A DNA stretch of 64,000 nt from Thioalkalivibrio sp. ALJ3 (GTDB lineage Bacteria > Pseudomonadota > Gammaproteobacteria > Ectothiorhodospirales > Ectothiorhodospiraceae). The translations under genes were made by a program, and so were the position numbers. Of the stretch, positions 46,415 through 55,606 are shown piece by piece (within the stretch, counting starts at the first letter, position 1; every line of letters begins with the position of its first letter). The notes under the pieces are model-generated. The model was not told the origin of the DNA, searched no databases, and saw only the letters and a program-made list of their open reading frames with translations. The stretch covers positions 310,001 to 374,000 of the forward strand of contig NZ_KB897907.1 in NCBI RefSeq assembly GCF_000377205.1, written 5' to 3'.

Positions 46415-47104
46415 ATGAAACTCCCGCATCTGCACCTGATCAGCTTTGACCTTTGTCCTTTCGTTCAGCGTAGCGTGATCACGCTGAAATACAAGCAGGC
46501 CCCGTTCGAAGTGACCTATATCGATCTCGCGGATCCACCGGACTGGTTTCGCGAGCAGTCCCCGCTCGGCAAGGTGCCGATCCTTAAAGTCGATCACGAC
46601 ACCGTGCTGTTCGAGTCGGCGGTGATCAACGAATACGTCGATGCCATCACCCAGCCCCCGCTAATGCCGGACACACCGCTGCACCAGGCCCGCACGCGCG
46701 CCTGGATCGAATATCTGGGGGAGCAAACCATGACCCAGTATCGCTGGATGACGGCGGCGAACGAAGGCACCTTCGAGATGGAACGCCATGCAGCGTCGCG
46801 CGGACTAGAGCGGCTGGAGCGGGAACTGGCGGTCGATCCACTACTCGCAGGGCACGAGTTCACCCTGATCGACGCCACTCTCGCACCGATCCTGCTGCGC
46901 TACAGCCTGATCGATGACATCGACAATCCCTGGGAACCCGGGGCATTTCCGCGCCTCGCCCAACGCTGGGATGCGCTGCGCAACATAGAAGCGGTGTCCG
47001 CGTCGGTCCCCTCCGACTTCGCGGCGCGTCTGGCGGCCTACCTGCGCGCACGGGAAGGCTTTGCACCCTCGCACATTGCCTCGCGACTGACCGTTCCAGA
47101 CTGA
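46415..47104 (+). CDS. Glutathione S-transferase family protein
   Basis: 229 residues. Thioredoxin-like N-domain starting MKLPHLHLISFDLCPFVQRS, in which Cys14 of LCPFVQR is placed as in omega/DHAR-type GSTs; VPILKVDHDTVLFESAVINEY binds glutathione. The helical C-domain follows. Probably a thiol transferase or dehydroascorbate-type enzyme rather than a conjugating GST. ATG 46415 is preferred; an in-frame ATG at 46397 is possible. Confidence 0.88.
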   Translation: MKLPHLHLISFDLCPFVQRSVITLKYKQAPFEVTYIDLADPPDWFREQSPLGKVPILKVDHDTVLFESAVINEYVDAITQPPLMPDTPLHQARTRAWIEYLGEQTMTQYRWMTAANEGTFEMERHAASRGLERLERELAVDPLLAGHEFTLIDATLAPILLRYSLIDDIDNPWEPGAFPRLAQRWDALRNIEAVSASVPSDFAARLAAYLRAREGFAPSHIASRLTVPD

Positions 47105-47125
47105 TATCAAGACCGAAGCTGCTGA

Positions 47126-47347
47126 CTAGAACAACTCGGCCCACTCCGTCAGGGCGAACCAGATCACGTAGCCCCCATAGAGAATCAGGAACACGATGCT
47201 GAGGATGGTAATCGGGCGAAAGCCCTTCACCCTCACCTCGTAGGAGACGTCCTCCCCGCGTGCCCGCCGGCGCCGTACCTCCAGCCAGCGCGATACCCGC
47301 CACCATATGAACAGCAGGATCAGGACAACGGTCAGGAACTTCAGCAT
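47126..47347 (-). CDS. Small two-helix membrane protein
   Basis: 73 residues: a first membrane helix (MLKFLTVVLILLFIWWRV), a very basic cytoplasmic loop (RRRRARGEDVSYEVRVKG) and a second helix ending WFALTEWAELF. Convergent with the GST gene and 100 bases before the hrpB stop on the same strand side. No family recognised. Composition and a plausible topology support it as real. Confidence 0.7.
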   Translation of the reverse strand: MLKFLTVVLILLFIWWRVSRWLEVRRRRARGEDVSYEVRVKGFRPITILSIVFLILYGGYVIWFALTEWAELF

Positions 47348-47447
47348 CGTGGTTCGTTTCCTCGCACTCGACCCGGGTCAACTCTGAACGCGACACTACC
47401 CGAGAATGCGACCCGCCGCATCGAACGCCCGCCAGGACCGCGCCTAC

Positions 47448-49976
47448 CTACCCGCGCCGCTTGGTATGCCGCGTGGCTGGGGCATTCCACGGATCCTCCG
47501 GCCAGGGGTGTTTCGGATAGCGCCCCTTCAGCTCGCGGCGCACCTCCGGATAGCCGTTCTCCCAGAAGCTCGCGAGATCCTGCGTGACCTGCACCGGGCG
47601 CCGCGCCGGCGACAGCAGGTGCAGCACCAGCGCCACGCGACCGCCCGCCACCCGGGGTGTCTCGCCCAGGCCGAACAGCTCCTGCAGCTTGACCGCCAGC
47701 ACCGGCGGGTCCTGCGTGTAATCGATGCGGTGGGCGGAGCCGGAGGGGACCTGGATCCGCGCCGGCGCCTCCCGTTCCAATTGCTGCTGGTGGTCCCAGT
47801 CCAGCCGCGCGCGCAGGATCGCCGCCAGATCCAGCCGCTCCAGATCCCGGCGCCGCGTTATGCCGGCCAGATACGGCCCCAGCCAGTCCTCCAAGGTCAT
47901 CAGCAACGCGGCGTCGCGCAGATCCGGAAAACCGGCCGCGGGCAGGGTCTCGTGCAGCAACTGGATGCGGGCGCGCAGCTGGGTCGCCGCGTCATCCCAT
48001 GGCAGCAGCGCAAGGCCCTCGCGGCGCAGCCGCTCGCACCAGCGCGGGATGGTGGCGGCGGGGTCGTCCAGCGCGACCATCTGCCGCTCCACCACCAGCG
48101 TGCCGATCCGCCGGATCCGCGCGTTCTCCAGCCGTGGACCGTCCTCCACCCAGTCGCAGCGCGTCTCGCGGTGAAAGAGCTCCGAGGCCTCCTGCTCCAG
48201 TGCCGCCAGATTCAGCACCACCGCACAGCGGATGCGGGCCTCGCGGTCGGCGTCCGTGCAGTCCACCGCCACCAGGTAGTCGGCATGCGCCAGACGCTCG
48301 CGCTCCGGCAGCCACGCGCCACGACCATTCCCCATCACGAAGCGCCCGGCCGCCTCGCCACGGCGGCGCGCGATGCGCTCCGGCCAGGCCAGCGCCGCCA
48401 GCACGCCCAGCGCGGTGCCTTCATCCAGCACCGCATCAGTGCCAGCGGGGCGATCCCCGAATCGTGCCAGCGCCTGCTCCAGACGCCGCAACCCGGATTG
48501 CCAGACCCGGCCACCCGAGTGCCGAGCGCGCTCCAGGCGCGTGCCCAGCTCCAGCGGGGCCTCCGGCCCGGCCACGCCCGGTTCTTCCACCGCCACCGCC
48601 AGTTCGCAGGCCAGGCGCGCAAGCCCCCGCTCCCGGCCCCGCAACAGCATGTGCGCCAACCGCGGGTGGGTCGGCAGCCGCAGCAGGGCCCGCCCGTGCC
48701 CGGTCATCCGCCCATCGGCATCCACCGCACCCAGTTCGGCCAGTACCGCCTGCGCGGAGGCCAGCCCCTGAGCGGGCGGCGGCTCCAGCCAGTCGAGCTC
48801 GGCCACCGCCTCGCCCCAGCCGGCCAGTTCCAGGGCCAACGGCAGCAGGTCCACCTGCTGCATCCCCGGCGTCGCGTAATCCGGGCGCGCGACCTCGTCG
48901 GCCCGCGACCACAGGCGGATGGCCACCCCCGGTTCGGTGCGCCCGGCACGCCCGGCCCGCTGCTCGGCGGCGGCCTTCGAGGCCGGCAGCGTCACCAGCC
49001 GCGAGAGCCCGGTCGCGGCATCGAAGCGCGGCTCGCGGGAGAGCCCCGCGTCGATCACCACGCGCACGCCCTCGATGGTCAGGCTGGTCTCGGCGATGTC
49101 GGTCGCCAGCACCACCTTGCGCTCGCCCGTGGGCGCCGGGCGCACGGCCCGGGCCTGCTCCTGTGCCGACAGCCGCCCGAACAGCGGCGAAATGCGCGCG
49201 GGGCCGGCGGGTGTGTCCACCCCTTCGCCCACCCCGTTGCACAGGCGCGCTGCCACCTCGCGGATCTCGCGCTCGCCGGGCAGAAAGACCAGAACCGAGC
49301 CCATCTCCGCCGCCAGCGCCTCCCGCACCGCCTGCGCCACGCCGTCAGCCAGCGGGGCATCCTTCGCCGTTGGGGCGTAACGGACCTCGACCGGAAACTG
49401 CCGCCCGCGCGCTCGCAGCACCGGCACGGCGTCCGCCTCCGGGCCGGCCAGCAGCCTGGCCACGGCCTCGTCGTCGAGGGTCGCCGACATCACCACGATG
49501 CGCAGCTCCGGGCGCAGCAGCCGACGCACCTGCAACGCAAAGGCCAGCGCCAGTTCGGCCTCGGGCCGGCGCAGATGGAATTCGTCGAAGACCACGGTGC
49601 CGACCCCTTCCAGCAGCGGGTCACCCTGGATGCGGCGCAGGAACAGCCCATCGGTGACCAGCTCCACCCGGGTGCGCTCGGAAACCTTCTGCTCGTCGCG
49701 CACGCGGTAGCCGACCGTCTGCCCGGCCGGTTCACCCAGCTGCCCGGCCATGTAGGTCGCCGCCATGCGCGCCGCCAGTCGCCGGGGCTGCAACACCACG
49801 ACGCGGCCGCGCGCGCCGGCTGCCTGCATCAGATGCAGCGGCACGCCGGTGGTCTTGCCGGCGCCTGGCTCGGCCACCAGCACGGCGGCACCGCGCGTCT
49901 GCAGCGCGGCATCCAGAGGGGTTAGCAGATCTTCCAGCGCCCGGGCCTGCGGCGCCTCATTCAACTCTTTCGCCAT
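47448..49976 (-). CDS. hrpB: ATP-dependent helicase HrpB
   Basis: 842 residues. DEAH-type RNA-helicase family: Walker A AEPGAGKTTGVPL, VFDEFHLRR (DEFH), TDIAETSLTIEGV and RAGRAGRTEPG, then the HrpB-specific C-terminal region ending near KHPWPEDPWNA. The physiological role in proteobacteria is poorly known. Starts 9 bases after the HlyD-type gene, so it may be carried on the efflux transcript. Confidence 0.94.
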   Translation of the reverse strand: MAKELNEAPQARALEDLLTPLDAALQTRGAAVLVAEPGAGKTTGVPLHLMQAAGARGRVVVLQPRRLAARMAATYMAGQLGEPAGQTVGYRVRDEQKVSERTRVELVTDGLFLRRIQGDPLLEGVGTVVFDEFHLRRPEAELALAFALQVRRLLRPELRIVVMSATLDDEAVARLLAGPEADAVPVLRARGRQFPVEVRYAPTAKDAPLADGVAQAVREALAAEMGSVLVFLPGEREIREVAARLCNGVGEGVDTPAGPARISPLFGRLSAQEQARAVRPAPTGERKVVLATDIAETSLTIEGVRVVIDAGLSREPRFDAATGLSRLVTLPASKAAAEQRAGRAGRTEPGVAIRLWSRADEVARPDYATPGMQQVDLLPLALELAGWGEAVAELDWLEPPPAQGLASAQAVLAELGAVDADGRMTGHGRALLRLPTHPRLAHMLLRGRERGLARLACELAVAVEEPGVAGPEAPLELGTRLERARHSGGRVWQSGLRRLEQALARFGDRPAGTDAVLDEGTALGVLAALAWPERIARRRGEAAGRFVMGNGRGAWLPERERLAHADYLVAVDCTDADREARIRCAVVLNLAALEQEASELFHRETRCDWVEDGPRLENARIRRIGTLVVERQMVALDDPAATIPRWCERLRREGLALLPWDDAATQLRARIQLLHETLPAAGFPDLRDAALLMTLEDWLGPYLAGITRRRDLERLDLAAILRARLDWDHQQQLEREAPARIQVPSGSAHRIDYTQDPPVLAVKLQELFGLGETPRVAGGRVALVLHLLSPARRPVQVTQDLASFWENGYPEVRRELKGRYPKHPWPEDPWNAPATRHTKRRG

Positions 49977-49985
49977 CTACAGCGG

Positions 49986-51179
49986 TCAGTTCTCGACCAC
50001 GCGCGTGCCGGCCTGCACCCGGTCCCCCGGGCGGGTGACCACACGCTCGCCCGCCTCCAGGCCCTCGAGGATCTGTGTGGCGAAGCCCGAGCGACGGCCC
50101 ACCTCGACCCGGCGTGGCTCGGCACGGCCGTCCTCGACCACGAACACCGACCACTCGCCGCGGTCGCGGAACAGCGCGCTGGTGGGGACCTGCAGCACGT
50201 CATCCCCTTCCCACAGCAGGAACTCGGCCTCCACGCGGTAGCCCACCGCCAGCCCGGCCATGCGTGCCTCCACCGCGTCGAGGTCGAGGATCACCGGCAC
50301 GCGCTGCTCGTCCACGCCCAGCGCGGAGATCTTGGTAAAGCCGAACGGCTGCACGCGGCGCACGGTGCCCTCCAGTTCGGCATCGCGCCCCCAGTCGGTC
50401 AGGCGCACGCGCATGCCCGGCACTACGCGCACCGCGTCCATGGACAGCAGATCCACCTGCACCTCGAGGTCGTCGAGATCGCCCACGACCAGCACCGGCT
50501 CGCCGGCCCCGATCGTGCCCTCGCAGCAGCGATACCGCTCCAGGATCACGCCTGCGGCGGGCGAACGAACCGTCAGGGCATCGGCCTCGGACTCCGGCAT
50601 CTGTCCACTGGCAATATCCAGCACCACCCGCGCGCTCTCGACCTCGCTGCGCGCGACCTCCACCGCGGATTCGCCGGCGCGAACCGCCGAGCGCGCCCGA
50701 TCGCGTGCGGTCTCCATACGCTCCACCTCGGTGGCGGAAACCGCACCCCGATCGAACAGCTCTTGATAACGGCGATATTCCGATTCCGCGAAGCGGGCCT
50801 CCGACTGCAGATTCTCCAGATTCGCCTCGGCGCTTCGCAGCCGCGACCGAGCAGCGGCAAGATTCTCGCGCGCCTGCTCACGCGAACGTGCATCCAGCGC
50901 CGGGGTCGGCAAAGGCTCCATGCGGAAGAGCGCGTCGCCGAGCTCGACGGCATCGCCCTCTTCGAGCCGGACGCGATGCAGGAAGCCGGCGATCGGCGCC
51001 GACACCGTAAAGGTGTCGCGCAGCCGCGTGCGCCCTTCCTCGCGCACGGTCTCTTCGAACGGGCCGGCCTCGACCGTGGTCAGCGATACCGGCACCGGCT
51101 GCGGGCGCAGCGCCCATACCAGCGCGGCCACCCCTGCCAGCACGATGAGCCCAACCGTGATTCGCTTTTTCATCGCCAT
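49986..51179 (-). CDS. HlyD-family periplasmic adaptor of an efflux ABC system
   Basis: 397 residues. N-terminal membrane anchor (about 4-24: KKRITVGLIVLAGVAALVW), a lipoyl-like domain with SAPIAGFLHRVRLEEGDAV, a long alpha hairpin (about 80-180) and beta-barrel regions with RSPAAGVILERY. This is the membrane-fusion protein pattern. The start is taken at ATG 51179; ATG 51173 is also possible. The ABC permease and ATPase lie upstream on the same strand but are separated by an 879-base gap of repeats. Confidence 0.88.
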   Translation of the reverse strand: MAMKKRITVGLIVLAGVAALVWALRPQPVPVSLTTVEAGPFEETVREEGRTRLRDTFTVSAPIAGFLHRVRLEEGDAVELGDALFRMEPLPTPALDARSREQARENLAAARSRLRSAEANLENLQSEARFAESEYRRYQELFDRGAVSATEVERMETARDRARSAVRAGESAVEVARSEVESARVVLDIASGQMPESEADALTVRSPAAGVILERYRCCEGTIGAGEPVLVVGDLDDLEVQVDLLSMDAVRVVPGMRVRLTDWGRDAELEGTVRRVQPFGFTKISALGVDEQRVPVILDLDAVEARMAGLAVGYRVEAEFLLWEGDDVLQVPTSALFRDRGEWSVFVVEDGRAEPRRVEVGRRSGFATQILEGLEAGERVVTRPGDRVQAGTRVVEN

Positions 51180-51316
51180 AGGATCAGTCTCGCAAATCCC
51201 GCCACTCCGCGCTTCCCCCCTCATCGCCCGGCGTGCCGGGGCGTATATCTGCAAGTTGCCACACTCGGTTATCACCTGAACGGTGGTTGGCAACCAGCCG
51301 CTGTGAGGCTAAGCAT

Positions 51317-51580
51317 GGTTCGGCATCCGGTGTTTACGGTGGCTTTGATCCGCCGCCTGCCAAGCGCTGTCTCGGCAGCGCACCACGAGTTACTTCTTTG
51401 CTCGTGCAAAGAAGTAACCAAGAAACACGCCCGGGATTCGCCCGGGAACCTTGCTCCGGCCGCGCCAGACCGGCGGCGCTGAAACTCGCTAAGCTGTCGC
51501 TTCGCTCAAACAGTCAGCGCCCCGTGTCTATTTTGAATCGTCCGGCCTGTCACGCCCTCCACAAGGGGCTCATATCGGGA
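51317..51580 (+). repeat. Intergenic repeat, copy A
   Basis: Begins GGTTCGGCATCCGGTGTTTA and contains the perfect hairpin GTTACTTCTTTGC/GCAAAGAAGTAAC (51389-51401 and 51406-51418, loop TCGT). It then continues through GGCGGCGCTGAAACTCGCTA to CACAAGGGGCTCATA. A second copy lies inverted at 51772-52023. The copies differ by indels that shift any reading frame, so it is taken as non-coding. Similar 'GTTACTTTCTT...' repeats are widespread in proteobacteria from memory. Confidence 0.85.
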
Positions 51581-51771
51581 GGGTAGGTTAAAACAGGCGG
51601 TATTCCGGCGAAGAGCCAGACATCCACACGATTACGTAGAGACAAGGCCTTTGGCGCCCGCTGGCGGGCGCGGCACGCCAGGGCCGCAGGCCGCGCGTGC
51701 CCGGATGTCCGAATACCTAGCCTCCGTCCATTGGCACAAACGTCAGGTCAGCCGTTGTCTTGACCTTATCC
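51581..51771. other. Spacer between the two inverted repeats
   Basis: 191 bases with no credible gene. It includes a short perfect hairpin GCGCCCGC/GCGGGCGC near 51655-51672 and GC-rich segments. I see no transposase remnant or recognisable site. Confidence 0.5.
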
Positions 51772-52023
51772 CCCCGTATGAAGCCCCTTGCGGAAGGGTC
51801 CTCGGGACGGAAGAGAGGCGCTGACTGTCTGAGCGAAGCCAAAGGCGCAGCGAGTTTCAGCGCCGCCGGCCCGAGGGCCCTGGAGCAAGGTCCCCGGGCG
51901 GAATCCGGGTGCCCTTCTTTGGGTACTTTCTTGGGCAAGCAAGAAAGTACCTCGGGGCGCGCTGCCGAAACAGCGCTTGGCAGGCGGCGGACCAAAGCCA
52001 CCGTAAACACCGGATGCCGAACC
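51772..52023 (-). repeat. Intergenic repeat, copy B (inverted)
   Basis: On the minus strand this begins GGTTCGGCATCCGGTGTTTA and follows copy A closely for over 80 bases. Its hairpin is GTACTTTCTTG/CAAGAAAGTAC (51923-51933 and 51940-51950, one more G-C pair outside), a different sequence from the copy A hairpin but again perfectly paired. Ends 35 bases from the permease stop codon. Confidence 0.85.
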
Positions 52024-52058
52024 AGGACCAGCCACAAAAAGGCGGGCAATAACGACCG

Positions 52059-54419
52059 TTACTCGGCCGCCTTCAGGGCCTGTACGCGGTCGAGCTGCTG
52101 CAGGCGCCGCCAGGCGAGAAAGGCGGTCAGGCTGGCCGCGACCAGGATGCCGAGGGCGGCGAAGCCGTAGGCCTGCGGCGTAATCACCAGCGGCACGCGG
52201 AACAGGTCCATCGCAAAGGCCTGGTTCAGTAGCCATGCGAAGCCCGTGCCCGTCAGCCAGGCGACCGGGATCGCGGCGAGGGTGAGCACCGCGATCTCGC
52301 CGAGCAGGATCCAGCTGACCTGACCACGCGAGTAGCCGAGTACCTCCAGCGTGGCCAGGTCGCGAGCGCGCTCGGCATAGGTGATGCGGGCGTTGTTGTA
52401 GGTCACCGCAAAGGCGATAGAGACAGCGAGCGCGACGAACACCATTGCGAACACGATGATGGTCTCGCCGATGTATTCGCGGATGTTGCGCTCGGCCTCC
52501 GCGATCAGTCCGACACTGGCGACCCGCGGGCGGTCGGACAGGCTACGGAACAGTGCATCTTCTTGTGCGCGGTCGGTCAGCAACCAGGCGCCGGAGACCG
52601 CGGGCCCCTCGCCGATCATGCGGTTCAGGGCCGGGCGGTACATATAGGCGCCGACGCCGATGGGCTCTTCCACCACACCGGCCAGCGGCACCGTGACCGT
52701 GCGGCGGCGGCCCTCCAGGATCTCCACCTCCACCGGGTCGCCCACGCGCAGCCCGAGCTGTTCCGCCAAGTAGTCGGTCAGCAGGATGCCCTCGTCCGGC
52801 AGTCGGCCACGCCCGCCGCCCATCGGCAGTTGCCGCAGGCGCGGTTCGGCGTCCAGCCCCAGCAGGCGCACGCGCTCCTCGCGGTTCACGCCGACCAGCC
52901 GCACCGGCACCGCCCGGAAGGTCTCCACCGCCAGCACGCCCGGCTCGTGGCGCAGCTCGCCGGCCGCACGCGCCGGCACGGGATCGGTGAACTGCAGATC
53001 GATGTCCATCTGCAGCACCTGCCCGTACTGGGTGTCCAGCATCTGGGTCACCGCGTTCAGCTGGTAGGCGCCCATCAGCAGCAGCCCGCCGGACAGGCCA
53101 ATACCGATCACCGACAGCACGGACTTGAGCCGGTGGCGCGCAAGGTTGCGCAGGATGATCCGGGTCGGCTGATCGAACGCGCCCCAGGCCGCCGAGCGCT
53201 CCAGCCAGCCGCGATGAAAACGTTCCGGGGCCGGCGGGCGCATAGCCTCGGCCGGTTGCATGCGCACCGCCTGCCAGACCGCACGGAAGGTGCCGAGCAT
53301 GGCCGCGCCCATGGCCACGCCCACCGCCAGCACCATCACCCAGCCCTGCAGACGAAAGCTCATCTCCGGGAAGCGGAAGTACTCCGCGTAGATGCCGGCC
53401 AGGCCCTGCGCGGCCCAGGCCCCGAATGCGAGCCCCAGCGCGCAGCCCACCAGCACGATGCCGCCGGTCAGCAGGGCATAGTGCCCGGCGATCGCGCCGT
53501 TGCCGTAGCCGAAGGCCTTGAGCACGGCGATCGGCTCGCGCTGGGAGCGGATGATGCGGCCGACGACGACGTTCAGCAGAAAGGCCGCGACGGCCAGGAA
53601 GATGGTCGGGAGGATCGCCGCCTGCGCCCGCAGCTGGGTCAGCTCCTCGGACAGAAAGCGATGCGAGAACTGGTCATCGCGGCCATAGGCCCCCATGCCG
53701 CCGTAGCGCGCGAGCTCCCGGTCCATTGCCTCGATCACGGGGGCCGGGTCCGCACCCGCCTCCAGGCTCACGGCCACCGAGTTGAATGCCCCCTCCATCC
53801 CGTAGGCGGCAGCCAGCGCGCGGCGGTTCATCCACAGGATGCCGTAGCGCTCGTAGTCCGGCAGCAGATCGGTGGGGCTGATCTGATAGACAAACTCCGG
53901 CGACAGCGCGATGCCGCTGATCTGCAGGTCGGTCAGGCGCCCGTCGATGATCGCGCGCAAAGAATCGCCGGCCCGCAGCTCGTGGGCCTCGGCAAAGGCC
54001 TCGCTGACGACCGCCTCGCGCTCGCGGCCGGCCTCCGGCAGCCGCCCCTCGCGCAGGTAGAGCCGGTTCAGCAGCGGCTCACCCCCGTCGGGTATGGAGA
54101 GCACGGTGCCACGGATCGGCTCGTCAAAATCGGCGACCTCCAGGCGCACCGGGGCCTGCACCCGGGTCTCGATCTGGTTGATCCCCGGCGTATCGCGAAA
54201 GCGCTCCACCGCGCTCTCCGGCGCGCGCGTGATCTCCGCGAATACATCGGCGAACTGGTATTCCGAGTAGAAACGGTCCTTGGTGATCGTGAGGGCATCG
54301 AGGCTGGTCACGGCGATCACCAGCGTCATTACGCCGCTGGCGATCACCAGCGCGATCGCCGCCGCCTGTCCCTTCAGGTGACCGAGATCACGCAGGATCT
54401 TGCGGTTCAGCGCACGCAT
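52059..54419 (-). CDS. FtsX-type ABC transporter permease
   Basis: 786 residues. Two FtsX-like permease units, each with a membrane helix cluster, separated by a large periplasmic domain after the first helix (about 40-260) and another in the second half; MacB-type topology. Conserved GRIIRSQREPIAVLKAFGY and YAERARDLATLEVLGYSRGQ mark the two halves. Probably mechanotransmission or export of a lipid or peptide with the HlyD partner. It is 15 bases after the ATPase gene. Confidence 0.9.
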   Translation of the reverse strand: MRALNRKILRDLGHLKGQAAAIALVIASGVMTLVIAVTSLDALTITKDRFYSEYQFADVFAEITRAPESAVERFRDTPGINQIETRVQAPVRLEVADFDEPIRGTVLSIPDGGEPLLNRLYLREGRLPEAGREREAVVSEAFAEAHELRAGDSLRAIIDGRLTDLQISGIALSPEFVYQISPTDLLPDYERYGILWMNRRALAAAYGMEGAFNSVAVSLEAGADPAPVIEAMDRELARYGGMGAYGRDDQFSHRFLSEELTQLRAQAAILPTIFLAVAAFLLNVVVGRIIRSQREPIAVLKAFGYGNGAIAGHYALLTGGIVLVGCALGLAFGAWAAQGLAGIYAEYFRFPEMSFRLQGWVMVLAVGVAMGAAMLGTFRAVWQAVRMQPAEAMRPPAPERFHRGWLERSAAWGAFDQPTRIILRNLARHRLKSVLSVIGIGLSGGLLLMGAYQLNAVTQMLDTQYGQVLQMDIDLQFTDPVPARAAGELRHEPGVLAVETFRAVPVRLVGVNREERVRLLGLDAEPRLRQLPMGGGRGRLPDEGILLTDYLAEQLGLRVGDPVEVEILEGRRRTVTVPLAGVVEEPIGVGAYMYRPALNRMIGEGPAVSGAWLLTDRAQEDALFRSLSDRPRVASVGLIAEAERNIREYIGETIIVFAMVFVALAVSIAFAVTYNNARITYAERARDLATLEVLGYSRGQVSWILLGEIAVLTLAAIPVAWLTGTGFAWLLNQAFAMDLFRVPLVITPQAYGFAALGILVAASLTAFLAWRRLQQLDRVQALKAAE

Positions 54420-54434
54420 GGTCGGCCGCCGTCG

Positions 54435-55169
54435 CTACCAGTGCAGTTCGGCCGGGGACTGGCGCGTGGCGTTCTCGTGGATCTCGCTCACGCGGCCGTC
54501 GCTAAGGTGGATCACCCGGTCGGCCATCTCGCCGATCACCGCGTTGTGGGTGATGATCGCCACCGTCGTGTCCAGACGCTCGTTGATGTGCTGCAGCACC
54601 TCCAACACACGGATGCCGGTCTTCGAATCCAACGCGCCCGTTGGCTCATCGCACAGCAGCACGGCCGGCTGCTTGGCGATCGCGCGGGCAATGGCCACCC
54701 GCTGCTGCTCGCCGCCGGAGAGCTGCGAGGGGAAGTGGTCCATGCGGTTCTCCAGCCCGACCAGCGCGAGCGCCTCTTCCGGTGGCATCGGGTCGCGCGA
54801 GATCTCGGTGACGATGGCCACGTTCTCGCGCGCGGTCAGGCTGGCGATCAGGTTGTAGAACTGGAACACGAAGCCGACATGGTCGCGGCGAAAGGCCGTC
54901 AGCGTGCGCTCGGAGGCCTGCGCCAGATCCTGGTCGCGGTAGCGCACCTCGCCCTCGGTCGCGGTGTCCAGCCCACCCATGATGTTCAGGAGCGTCGACT
55001 TGCCGGAACCCGAGGCCCCCAGCATCACCACCAGCTCGCCGGTGTAGAGCTCCAGATCCACCCCGCGCAGGGCGTGGATGGTCACCTCGCCCATGCGGTA
55101 AACCTTGGTCACCCCCGCCGCGCGAAACATCACCTCCCGCGTGGCCGCAGGAGCCGGGGATGCGCTCAT
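54435..55169 (-). CDS. ABC transporter ATP-binding protein (LolD/MacB type)
   Basis: 244 residues. Walker [10 protein letters not shown] (51-59), Q-loop [14 protein letters not shown], signature [15 protein letters not shown], Walker [12 protein letters not shown] and H-loop ITHN are complete. ATG 55169 overlaps the stop of the small membrane protein gene by 4 bases. Partner of the FtsX-type permease. Confidence 0.93.
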   Translation of the reverse strand: MSASPAPAATREVMFRAAGVTKVYRMGEVTIHALRGVDLELYTGELVVMLGASGSGKSTLLNIMGGLDTATEGEVRYRDQDLAQASERTLTAFRRDHVGFVFQFYNLIASLTARENVAIVTEISRDPMPPEEALALVGLENRMDHFPSQLSGGEQQRVAIARAIAKQPAVLLCDEPTGALDSKTGIRVLEVLQHINERLDTTVAIITHNAVIGEMADRVIHLSDGRVSEIHENATRQSPAELHW

Positions 55170-55324
55170 GCGGGAGCGGCCACCACGTGCGTGGTCTGCG
55201 GCGCCGCGGCACCCGGCTCGGGCGCGCTTGGCAGGATGCCGCCCTCGCCGTCCAGGCTCATGGACCACAGGCTCAGCAGCAACAGCAGAATAATTAGTAT
55301 TGGAATCAGTACGCGCGGATTCAT
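55166..55324 (-). CDS. Small single-pass membrane protein at the head of the ABC operon
   Basis: 52 residues: [20 protein letters not shown] is a membrane helix, followed by a short acidic, Pro/Ala-rich tail with [18 protein letters not shown] lies eight bases before the ATG. Its stop overlaps the ATPase start (ATGA), indicating coupling. I do not recognise a family; it could be an accessory subunit or only a coupled leader peptide. The longer open frame from 55396 is not supported. Confidence 0.65.
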   Translation of the reverse strand: MNPRVLIPILIILLLLLSLWSMSLDGEGGILPSAPEPGAAAPQTTHVVAAPA

Positions 55325-55458
55325 CGGACAGGCCCTCGCTCGCGACAGTACCCCAATGCTGCCACAAAGCCCCCGGCACGGCGTCGGGCCAGGCACCGTC
55401 GGCCGGGATGACCAGCAACGACAGGCACGCCCGACGCGGCTCGCGATGCGCCCCCGAT

Positions 55459-55487
55459 TTGTTGTTTTGCGCCCAAATATTTACCCT
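55459..55487 (+). promoter_or_regulatory. Possible promoter of the PfkB kinase gene
   Basis: TTGTTG (55459-55464) and TACCCT (55482-55487) with a 17-base spacer, about 120 bases upstream of the start. Moderate match only. Confidence 0.35.
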
Positions 55488-55606
55488 ATGCGCACCGTCC
55501 GGCCTGCCGCAGACGCGCCGAGCATCCCGAAATCGCGCGCCGCAGAGCCGTTTTGGCACTACAAGCGGTGCCATGCCAACCCGTTTCAACAACGCAAGGA
55601 GTCAAC

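Noticed and set aside
47406-49925. An 839-codon plus-strand frame opposite hrpB
   Set aside because: Antisense shadow of the helicase; composition is unlike protein.
51313-51482. Possible small protein beginning VRHPVFTVALIRRLPSAV inside the repeats
   Set aside because: Both repeat copies can be read this way at first, but indels shift the frames after about 25 codons, so the sequence conservation is at the DNA/RNA level.
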